Assembly (NCBI GenBank): GCA_947476255.1 | Contig: CANJPY010000039.1 | Location: forward strand, 1 to 42,090 | Direction: 5' to 3' | Length of the DNA: 42,090 nt | From: Chthoniobacteraceae bacterium | GTDB taxonomy: Bacteria > Verrucomicrobiota > Verrucomicrobiia > Chthoniobacterales > Chthoniobacteraceae | In this document: positions 23,389 through 30,450 of the stretch, piece after piece | Layout of the letters: every line of letters begins with the position of its first letter | Numbering within the stretch: the first letter of the stretch is position 1 | Notes under the pieces: model-generated | The model's database searches: none | Told to the model about the DNA's origin: nothing | What the model saw: the letters and a program-made list of their open reading frames with translations, nothing else | Program-made: the position numbers and the translations under genes

Positions 23389-26214
23389 ATGAGTCGGGCC
23401 TGGCTTCACGAAGACCTTTTTCCAGACAATAGTTCCACAAATGATCAGGATAGCGCATCAGAAATGGGTTCAAACCTCCCGCCACGGCTGGATCGGAAAA
23501 TGAAATATTCGGGGCCTAATGCAGTTGACCAAGCCGTAACTCACTTTAGGAGAGCTCAGCCAGCGGCGCAATTTGCGATCGTTCAACGGGCCATTCGTGG
23601 CCGGAATTGGACATTCCTCAGGGAATTGATTCTGCGAACAAACTGCGTGAGAGACGGGCTTGTCTGCGAGTTGCCTCTCGGTTTCCATCCGGGCAAGAAA
23701 GTGAGGATGGTTTGGAACGAGCGCCTGAAAATGACCGTTGCCGACTTCAACCGGCTTCCGGATCCACAGAAAGCGGAGCGGATTCTGGAGGCGGAGCGTC
23801 TCGGGCAGAATGGCTTCCTGAGGGTGCTCATTTTAAAAACCGATTGCGTGCGGGACGGTTTTATCGGGAAATTCCCAAAGTTATCCTGGAGGATGACCAG
23901 GGCAGTTAAAGCGGAATGGCAAAGGCAGGAGGCCGCTTTCGTCGATCGCTTCAGGCAGGCAACGGGTCGGGAGCGTGCGATGACTTTGCGAAGAATCTTC
24001 GAACTGAAGCAGTGGCGCGCATTGACCGTTCTGGTGGAATCGGGACGGATTGGGCTGCTTGGGCTGCCGGGAGAAATGCCCGATGTCATCAGTGAGCAAC
24101 GGGCCTGTTATAAGCAATGGGAGGAGCAGATCATCGAGGCACTGGGACATTTTGCAGACCTGCCGCGCGCGCAAAAAAAGGAGGCTCTTTCCGACGCTCT
24201 TGTATTTCAGAAGACCCGTTTTATCAGGGAATTACTCATCGCTTCATGCGATGGTCTCGGGCAGTTTTTGGAATCAGTGCCGTGTGCGGTTCTTTCAGAC
24301 GAGAAGGTGAATGAAAACTGGATGCACCTGCGTTTGGCGGAGTTGGAAAACTCGCAGGACCCGGCGCTCAAAGTGCTTTATAAAATGCAGCGTCTCCGCG
24401 CCGAGCCCGTGAACTACGCAGTGGCACGCCAGCGGGGCATTGAGGACGATGCGGCGCTTTTTTCCGCCTGGCGAGAGGGGTGGATCGCCTTCCTTCGAAG
24501 CCGGCGAGTATCCCGGAGGATGATTCCAAAATTGCTCTTAAACGACCCAGAAGTTGCCATTGGAGCCCGGAGTGAGGGCTTCGGAAAGCCCGGCGCCGCA
24601 ACAACGCTGGGCGTTGAGAACCGCCGTACGCGGAAAATCCCCGCCGCTCCCGGGTCGCCTTCGGTGTCAGTGTTGGCTGTTTCATGCCTCGTGGGTGCGC
24701 CCGAGGGCGTATGGAGCGAGGGCGGGGTGACGGATACGCTCGAGTCAAGGGAGGCGTGGGCCTGGGCGTGGCGAATGCATCTGTTGTGGAACCCCGGTGA
24801 TACGGCAGTGCCACCGTTACAACTTCAGAATATTCCTCAAATTCTGGAGGCGTGGGCGGCGCGGCGCATTTCAAATCTGGCCTCTGAATATTCGCTGGAT
24901 GAGCATGGCATGCCATTCCCAGCTGACACCAACGTGACCTTGCTGAATGGCGGCCTTTTGGATGTTTGGGCCCACGCGTGGAATCAGTTTGCCCGCCGCG
25001 ACGGTGCCCGGCGGGTGATTAATGTGGTTCCCCGCGAGTTGCGTTCGCACCCTTTGATGGAGGCGCTGTGCAGGGAAGGCCTCGTGTCCCTTCCTCAGGA
25101 TATTGGGAGTGCGTTGGCTCATCCCGATGCATTGCAGCGGGAGCGGGGCTGCACGCGTCTGGTCGCTGAACTCAAGCGGATGCCGTTTCCGTTGGCGTTA
25201 ATTCCTGAGGCTTTGCTTGAAAACTCCGAGGTTCTTTCTGCCTGGGGCAGGGGATGGCGGGATTTCTTCGAAAAGCAGGCAATGCCAAGCGAGGCTATTC
25301 CCAGCTTGTTGGCATCCCATGAGGCGGTTCTTCGGGCTTGGAGACAAGCGTGGAGCAGCGTGATCAAGCGGGGGGAGCTCATCCCCTGGCACTGCATCCC
25401 AATGTGTCTCCGCAGCGAGGAAAACTTTCGTCGCGAGGTTATTGAAAAATGGCTAGCGCACGCAAAGGAGCGAAAATGGATTCGCTCCGCCGTGCCTGAT
25501 GGAATTGCCGAGAGAGAAGCGCTGTTTTTCCAGTGGCTCAAGGCGTGGTACATACTGCCGAAAAAGAGGCGGTTTTTAAGAAGCACGGGTAAAGAACCGT
25601 GGGTGCCAGAGCATCGGTGTGAATACTGGACACGGTTTTTGTGCAGCACCCCGGTCGATACGCTTGATTTGATCCCGAAGAAGTTTAGAAAGCTGGCAGC
25701 TGTGATGCGGGCGTGGACACAAGGGTGGTTGATGGCTCTCAAAGAAAACGCCGTGGATCCTGTGAAGATCCCCGGGAAGATTTTCGCGATGGCGGAGGGC
25801 TTTGAGGCTTTCCGAATGGGATGGATTGCAACGATGCGTACGGCTTCCTTGTCCTTCTGGGAGCTTCCAGAAGCTCTGCGGCAGGACCCCGGTGTTGTAG
25901 AATCCCTGCTTGAAGGATGGACCAGTCGCATCGAGTCCTTCTCAGAGCAGGATCTATGGCTGCTTCCGCCCAGGGCTTGGTTCAACCCGGTGACAGAATG
26001 TGAGGCGCCTCAAGCAGAGGACCGGAGCGTTTGTATGTCTGAGGGAGAAAAGGATTGGGAAACGTCGTTTCAGGAGGTTCCGCTTTCGCAACTGTGGATG
26101 GATGCCGGTTCGAGGATCCAGGCGAGTTTAAGAACGAAATGTCTCAAACTGTTTGCCCTCGATTCGGATAAGTTGAACGCGGCCCTTGACCGTCACATTG
26201 ATAGGACTCCGTGA
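23389..26214 (+). CDS. Second large (941 aa) helical-repeat protein
   Basis: ATG 23389 lies 41 bases after the radical SAM stop; the frame opens earlier only inside that gene. Two repeat types are visible. The first (about 65-300) has units of about 67 residues; two neighbouring copies share FLRELILRTNCVRDGL and FLRVLILKTDCVRDGF (DNA starts 23614 and 23815), with weaker copies near 24022 and 24221. The rest carries degenerate 30-odd-residue units like those of the 1390-aa protein (IPKKFRKLAAVMRAWTQGW, LPEALRQDPGVVESLLEGW). The stretch at about 24,580-24,720 is Gly/Pro/Ser-rich and breaks the pattern. Cytosolic; no catalytic motif seen. Confidence 0.75.
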   Translation: MSRAWLHEDLFPDNSSTNDQDSASEMGSNLPPRLDRKMKYSGPNAVDQAVTHFRRAQPAAQFAIVQRAIRGRNWTFLRELILRTNCVRDGLVCELPLGFHPGKKVRMVWNERLKMTVADFNRLPDPQKAERILEAERLGQNGFLRVLILKTDCVRDGFIGKFPKLSWRMTRAVKAEWQRQEAAFVDRFRQATGRERAMTLRRIFELKQWRALTVLVESGRIGLLGLPGEMPDVISEQRACYKQWEEQIIEALGHFADLPRAQKKEALSDALVFQKTRFIRELLIASCDGLGQFLESVPCAVLSDEKVNENWMHLRLAELENSQDPALKVLYKMQRLRAEPVNYAVARQRGIEDDAALFSAWREGWIAFLRSRRVSRRMIPKLLLNDPEVAIGARSEGFGKPGAATTLGVENRRTRKIPAAPGSPSVSVLAVSCLVGAPEGVWSEGGVTDTLESREAWAWAWRMHLLWNPGDTAVPPLQLQNIPQILEAWAARRISNLASEYSLDEHGMPFPADTNVTLLNGGLLDVWAHAWNQFARRDGARRVINVVPRELRSHPLMEALCREGLVSLPQDIGSALAHPDALQRERGCTRLVAELKRMPFPLALIPEALLENSEVLSAWGRGWRDFFEKQAMPSEAIPSLLASHEAVLRAWRQAWSSVIKRGELIPWHCIPMCLRSEENFRREVIEKWLAHAKERKWIRSAVPDGIAEREALFFQWLKAWYILPKKRRFLRSTGKEPWVPEHRCEYWTRFLCSTPVDTLDLIPKKFRKLAAVMRAWTQGWLMALKENAVDPVKIPGKIFAMAEGFEAFRMGWIATMRTASLSFWELPEALRQDPGVVESLLEGWTSRIESFSEQDLWLLPPRAWFNPVTECEAPQAEDRSVCMSEGEKDWETSFQEVPLSQLWMDAGSRIQASLRTKCLKLFALDSDKLNAALDRHIDRTP

Positions 26215-26301
26215 AGAGGTTGCAGAGGCAGTCCGTGAACTCGGTCGTGATGCACCTCTCCTCGCGGCATTGTTTGACAGGGTGCTGGCCCACAACTTTT
26301 A
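26185..26301 (+). pseudogene. C-terminal remnant overlapping the repeat gene end
   Basis: In the +1 frame across the end of the 941-aa gene, the DNA reads a natural-looking helix (IGLREEVAEAVRELGRDAPL then LAALFDRVLAHNF) before a stop at 26299-26301. It has no start of its own. Either it is the tail of a lost gene or the 941-aa frame is shifted near its end. Nothing else is convincing in 26302-26428. Confidence 0.35.
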
Positions 26302-26428
26302 GTGCAGAAGCCTCCTTTCGGTTGGACGCGATGTGTGGAATTGAGGGCGCTATTGCTTCTCGAGGAGTACCACGGCGTTAGCCGAGGACACCGGGACACC
26401 GACAACTGCCGTGGGCGAGTTGAATGCC

Positions 26429-27268
26429 TTACTGCAGTTCACATTCACAAGTCGGATTACGGGTATATTTGGGGTCATGGTACTGTTCCCTGACGAGGGT
26501 GTAGTGTGGGGCGACAATCCGACTCAGTTCACACCATGCCTCGCAAAATGTTTTGTAGCCCTCTTTGCCCAGAAAATACCTAGTTCCTCCGGGTATCCCA
26601 AGATGGTGCCCAGTGAGGGCTTTCCAGCCAGCGGCTCCTTGTAATGCTTTTATAACGTCGGTCGACAAAATGGATTTGGCATTGTCGTGAAAACTTAAAG
26701 CAAAAGGTCCGTGACCTTTGTTATTCGATGGTGCAATGACGGCAATGTTAGGCTTACCATCGCCCCGTTCGATCTTAACTGTTTGAACCCAGTTTGATCG
26801 AGTATCTGAATGCAAAATTTTCATCTGATTAAAATCTAAACGGAAAAACTGTGATAGCCACTCGATTCCTGAACGGCTATATGCGAATTGTAGCTCTGGT
26901 GTGCAAGTGAATTGAGGATCCCCACAAACACATCCGGCATCAAAATCGTCCGAAGCGTTTAGCGGGACTACATTACACCATGATTCATCCCAAGGAGGCG
27001 GGTTCGGCCCGTGAACTGGGTTGTTTGTATTTATTTCAATCCCATTGCGCCAGTTCGGATTAATTTTGCAAAGCAGTTGATACAATGTTGGATAGACGCA
27101 GACCTGCCCAGCGTTTCCTCGAGTGCGGACCACATACCCGATGATTGGACCACCATCTTTGGTTTCAAAAATGTTAAACTGTCTTCCGACACAGCCTGGT
27201 GGAACCCCGCCGCCATCGTTACGTCTCCAAGTTTGAGCGGGTTTCAAATAGAGGGTTATGTTTGACAT
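26429..27268 (-). CDS. Hypothetical 279-aa protein, Cys/Trp-rich
   Basis: ATG 27268 is preferred over TTG 27277. The protein has a Gly/Pro-rich N-terminus, a Cys-containing middle (GCVCGDPQFTCTPE) and a C-terminal Cys pair (TCECE), and it lacks a signal peptide. The pattern of aromatic and Asn residues gives no family. It converges on the repeat-protein gene and lies 42 bases downstream of WYL regulator 2, so it may belong to that operon. GC is lower than that of the large genes. Confidence 0.65.
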   Translation of the reverse strand: MSNITLYLKPAQTWRRNDGGGVPPGCVGRQFNIFETKDGGPIIGYVVRTRGNAGQVCVYPTLYQLLCKINPNWRNGIEINTNNPVHGPNPPPWDESWCNVVPLNASDDFDAGCVCGDPQFTCTPELQFAYSRSGIEWLSQFFRLDFNQMKILHSDTRSNWVQTVKIERGDGKPNIAVIAPSNNKGHGPFALSFHDNAKSILSTDVIKALQGAAGWKALTGHHLGIPGGTRYFLGKEGYKTFCEAWCELSRIVAPHYTLVREQYHDPKYTRNPTCECELQ

Positions 27269-27310
27269 CACACTCAATCGACAGAATTTTGCCTGACTTT
27301 AGTTAATTTT

Positions 27311-28072
27311 CTAAGGCAGAGGAAGGAGCTCCCCAAACGAGTCCCGCAAGTACCGCTTCACAAGGCCCGGTTCCGGTGCTGGGAAATGCTCGCCTGTGCG
27401 GGCAGTCTTCGTAATGCATACCAACGGAAATGTCCTCACCACGTTTTGCGAGGGCTCTCGTGCAACCAGATACCATAGCCCCTCGCTCGAGGTCAGGTGG
27501 TATGGCTCGAGGGTGTAGACCTCCTCCGCATCCTGAATTACAACCTCAATTTGCGCACGCTCGTAGGCCGCCTCGCCGAGGGATTGAAACACACCTTCTG
27601 CGATGCTGCTCCCCTCCCTTGGGCGGATCGAAAAAACCTCGCCCATATCACGGGTCTGTTTCCAGAGGTCCGTTTCAAGCAGGGATTCGAAAAACTCCCG
27701 GACATCACCCCACAGTGGCGTTCCCACTAGGGAGTCCAGTCCGTTTCTGAGCATCAGCAGGACCGCAAAGGTGGGTTTGGGAAGGCTCCCGTAGCGTTTT
27801 GTGAAGGTCTCCAACAGGCTGGGATGCAGCTTGTTGGGGTCCCAATTGTAAAACCAGCGGTGCTGGGTTTCATCATATTGCACCGGGTAGCCGAGATTGC
27901 TCAGAAACGTAATCGCACTGTCGATCTGTTTATCCGACAAGCTCAGCGGGCTGACGATTCGAAGTTTCAGCGCCAGGGCGATGTCTGGTTTTGTCAGACT
28001 TTTGCCGGGCTTGGATTCAGCGATCAGCTCATGAATCCGGAGCACGTTGCGAAGGAGTTTGTAGTTTGCCAT
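27311..28072 (-). CDS. WYL-domain regulator 2 (paralogue of the first)
   Basis: A 253-aa protein starting at ATG 28072; the frame extends to 28336 but that leader overlaps the upstream gene. MANYKLLRNVLRIHELI aligns with the start of the regulator at 13694-14698, and both have the LTKP...I..A..FL...GYP winged-helix pattern. WYL is literal at 200-202 (LWYLVAREPSQNVVRTFPL). It stops about 80 residues short of the first regulator, so the C-terminal WCX extension is largely missing. The pair flanks the NADAR-to-repeat cassette, one at each side. Confidence 0.88.
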   Translation of the reverse strand: MANYKLLRNVLRIHELIAESKPGKSLTKPDIALALKLRIVSPLSLSDKQIDSAITFLSNLGYPVQYDETQHRWFYNWDPNKLHPSLLETFTKRYGSLPKPTFAVLLMLRNGLDSLVGTPLWGDVREFFESLLETDLWKQTRDMGEVFSIRPREGSSIAEGVFQSLGEAAYERAQIEVVIQDAEEVYTLEPYHLTSSEGLWYLVAREPSQNVVRTFPLVCITKTARTGEHFPAPEPGLVKRYLRDSFGELLPLP

Positions 28073-28108
28073 AGGGGAGGGGGCTTGAGGTGGCCGAAGG
28101 CAGGCAGG

Positions 28109-28193
28109 CAATGGAAGCCTGGTACATTGCACCAAATGGACGGCAAGCGCATCGTTTTTTCGACGTCCTTTCATGCCTCCGGGCCTTCCATTG
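28109..28193. promoter_or_regulatory. Long-spaced inverted repeat upstream of WYL 2
   Basis: CAATGGAAG at 28109-28117 and its exact complement CTTCCATTG at 28185-28193 lie 67 bases apart, just upstream of the WYL 2 start. They could be paired operator half-sites for looping or a weak hairpin. Chance occurrence is possible at this length. Confidence 0.3.
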
Positions 28194-28259
28194 TTTCCGT
28201 GGGATGCCCAGCGCCGCGGTGCCGGCCGGGGCCTGTCAGCGCAGGCCGAACCGAAGCGA

Positions 28260-28856
28260 CTATTCAGAGTTTGGGCGTCCTTCTCCGGCGGATTTTTTGG
28301 CAATAAAATCCTCCAGAAAAGGGAGAAATGCCTCAAGGGTGGGTTCGGGACCGCCGCCGTGATTGAGATGCCTGCCGTTGGAATCCCATTCGCAAAACAG
28401 ACTTTTTCTTCCCTTCACGTAACCCGAGTACCGCTCGAGAGTATAGTAATTGAGCGTCCATTCTTTTTGGCGCCCTGGGCCGGGATTCTCAGGATTTGGC
28501 TCTCCCCAAGTCATGAGATCCTCCTCCTCAATTTTTGAAACAATCGCCACAAAATACGCCTCCGTCGCTTCATGTGGAGGCGGCATTTCTACAACAAGGC
28601 ATGGAAGATTGGCGAAAGAATGCCGCGTGATCTTGAAGTCTGACGGTGTGTAATGGCGGACGGAGCCGTCTTCGATCAGCATATCGGTGGCTTCCAAAAG
28701 AGCCTCAAGGCGGGAGTTGAGGACCGCCTTGGGTCCTTCCGTGAAGAAGGAAAAAATCTCGCTCATGAAATGCACTGAAACATCCAAAAGGGCTCTGTGT
28801 GCGAAGGCGTAATGATGCGGGGACCAGCGATCGTCCTCGGGTGAATTTTGTTGCAT
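28260..28856 (-). CDS. Hypothetical protein, member of a local paralogous pair (B)
   Basis: A 198-aa soluble protein beginning with DRWSPHHYAFAHRALLD, closely matching DRWSPHHYLFVHQVLLN in the gene at 29312-29995. Other shared features are EMPPP versus SMPPP, EAYF.A.VS, NYYTLER versus NFYTLER, FCEWD and a C-terminal FL.FL.DF. No catalytic motif is recognised; conserved His, Trp and Cys residues could form an active or binding site. It lies upstream of WYL 2 on the same strand. The ATG at 28856 follows a very AT-rich region that probably holds its promoter. Confidence 0.75.
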   Translation of the reverse strand: MQQNSPEDDRWSPHHYAFAHRALLDVSVHFMSEIFSFFTEGPKAVLNSRLEALLEATDMLIEDGSVRHYTPSDFKITRHSFANLPCLVVEMPPPHEATEAYFVAIVSKIEEEDLMTWGEPNPENPGPGRQKEWTLNYYTLERYSGYVKGRKSLFCEWDSNGRHLNHGGGPEPTLEAFLPFLEDFIAKKSAGEGRPNSE

Positions 28857-28955
28857 TTTTAATTTGATAAACAGAGTTGGAGAAGGTCTTTAGGTTGCAA
28901 AGATTTAATTTAAGTAATATTTATTAAGGTGAAATAAAATTATTGCTTTTAACCG
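28857..28955 (-). promoter_or_regulatory. AT-rich segment, probable promoter of gene B
   Basis: A 99-base stretch of strongly AT-rich DNA (for example TTAATTTAAGTAATATTTATT on the plus strand near 28905) between two minus-strand genes in otherwise GC-rich surroundings. It probably contains the promoter for the 28260-28856 gene, but no single -10/-35 pair stands out. Confidence 0.4.
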
Positions 28956-29315
28956 TTAAACCTCAATGTTCCAGATGTCGCACCGCAGGCTGTAGCTGTC
29001 AGTCCACATTTCCTTAATCTCCGATAAATCGACGACTACTGGAGAATGCGGCTTCTCCGTGGTAATCCCTTCCAGAAGGGTTTTACCGAAGATTCTTGTC
29101 AGTTTGACGTCCTTGATCGAGGAGACCAATTTCTTGTTTTTCGAGATGTGAATGATGTCTGGATTTATTGCGATCCGTTTCTCGTTGTTCTGTTCCTTGA
29201 AACGAGCGAGGCCCATGCCTTTGATCTTAAGAGGAATCGCAAACTGGTCGTTGTCGACCGCCAATAGCGCCGATATTTGATCTGAACCGATTTCAGTTAT
29301 TTTTATGGTGGTCAT
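28956..29315 (-). CDS. Hypothetical 119-aa beta-rich protein
   Basis: ATG 29315 overlaps the stop of the upstream gene (ATGA at 29312-29315), so the two are translationally coupled; the longer frame to 29351 is not needed. The protein alternates short hydrophobic strands with Lys/Asp turns (ISALLAVDNDQFAIPLKIKG, SSIKDVKLTRIFG) and ends with a Trp/Cys-containing tail (LRCDIWNIEV). It is AT-richer than its neighbours. No family recognised. It sits between the two paralogues A and B. Confidence 0.7.
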   Translation of the reverse strand: MTTIKITEIGSDQISALLAVDNDQFAIPLKIKGMGLARFKEQNNEKRIAINPDIIHISKNKKLVSSIKDVKLTRIFGKTLLEGITTEKPHSPVVVDLSEIKEMWTDSYSLRCDIWNIEV

Positions 29316-29995
29316 TCGGATTGTATTTGTTTGATGGAGAGGAAAAGACAAAAGGTGGATGACGATTCAAGTTTTTGGGCGGCTTGCGCAGCGAGCGTGT
29401 TCGCCCTTGATGCCCTGCCTTCTTCAAGGGCCCTGGCCAAAGCAAAGTCCTGAAGGAACGCGAGAAAAGTTTCTTTGTCCGGGACAGGCCCTTTCCCGTA
29501 GTTGCAATGGCAGCCCAGATCCCACTCGCAAAATTTGGTGGCGTTTTCACCCCGGTGATTTGACGCACGCTCGAGGGTGTAAAAGTTCACCGGACCTTCT
29601 GCGGCGTCCGGTTGCGGCAAGATCCTGCCGCTTGAACCCGCTTCCTGCGCGCTTGTTTCGGCTTCCTGGTCCCGTGATACAACCGCCGCAAAATAAGCTT
29701 CGCCGGTTCTTTCCGGCGGCGGCATGGAAACGAGGACGCAGGGGGTGCTTCCGAACAAGTGGTGGGAAACTTTGATGTCCTCCGCTTCAAACGGGCGCAC
29801 CGAGTTGTCCTGCACCAGTGCGTCGGCTGAGCGCAGGAGTTCCTTGAGCTTGGAAGTGAGTTCCCTCGCGGGGGCGCTTCGCAGGTGCGCAAAGATACCG
29901 CTCCCCAAACGCCTTGATAAATTCAGGAGCACTTGGTGGACAAACAGGTAGTGATGCGGGGACCAGCGATCCCGGTTCGGGGTGTTTAGAGACAT
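29312..29995 (-). CDS. Hypothetical protein, member of a local paralogous pair (A)
   Basis: A 227-aa protein, paralogue of the gene at 28260-28856 over the first about 180 residues (DRWSPHHYLFVHQVLLN; FGSTPCVLVSMPPPERTGEA; NFYTLERASNH; FCEWDLGCHCNYGKGP). Its C-terminal 35 residues are extra and Ser/Ala-rich. It is first in the minus-strand operon A, 119-aa protein, B, WYL 2, hypothetical. The two copies differ in GC, so the duplication is not recent. Function unknown. Confidence 0.75.
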   Translation of the reverse strand: MSLNTPNRDRWSPHHYLFVHQVLLNLSRRLGSGIFAHLRSAPARELTSKLKELLRSADALVQDNSVRPFEAEDIKVSHHLFGSTPCVLVSMPPPERTGEAYFAAVVSRDQEAETSAQEAGSSGRILPQPDAAEGPVNFYTLERASNHRGENATKFCEWDLGCHCNYGKGPVPDKETFLAFLQDFALARALEEGRASRANTLAAQAAQKLESSSTFCLFLSIKQIQSE

Positions 29996-30450
29996 GGTGA
30001 AGAAGAGGCTGCAAAATCAACCGAAGCGCGCGCTTGGACGGTCTACCGGCGAGGCGACGTGTTCAGTCTTGCACACGCTGTCGCTCAGTCGTGTCGGGCG
30101 AGATTTTGCGCCGTGTCTCATGTCCTAAACCGGTATCTCCTTGGTGCAGCCCTGAGCGGTCGTATGAGCTCAACCGCGCCTGCACGAGGTCACCCGAGAC
30201 GCCCGCAAAAATAATCATTCACAGGCACCAAGGCGCTGTGGCGGAGGCTTGTTTTAATCAAAAACGAGTCGAGATAAACGGTTCTGAGCCCGCGCGCCCC
30301 CTGCCTCTCCCAGTCCAACGCCTGCCCGGCGGATATTCCCGGCGGATCAGGGACTTTCACGTCCGCGCACCACCCCATCAGGCGAAGGATGGCTGGTGCA
30401 TCCTGCATGAACAGACTGGATTAAGTTCGGATTCATTTATACATTCATGC
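29996..30450. other. Intergenic region between divergent operons
   Basis: 455 bases between the minus-strand hypothetical operon and the NERD-helicase gene. The helicase frame is open through it from 30034, but the leader is Arg/Ser/Pro-rich without domain character. A 72-codon minus-strand frame (30190-30408) is not convincing. Divergent promoters are expected here. No clear repeat seen. Confidence 0.4.

Noticed and set aside
24580-24720. Double frameshift inside the 941-aa repeat protein
   Set aside because: The segment is odd in composition, but neither alternative frame gives repeat-like sequence, so a plain low-complexity linker is simpler.
25119-25985. 288-codon minus-strand frame opposite the second repeat protein
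   Set aside because: Antisense Ser/Arg-rich frame; the sense strand continues the repeat pattern across it.
29996-30450. 72-codon minus-strand frame at 30190-30408 as an IS or gene fragment
   Set aside because: Some protein-like phrases, but no family match, no start signal and no terminal repeats.
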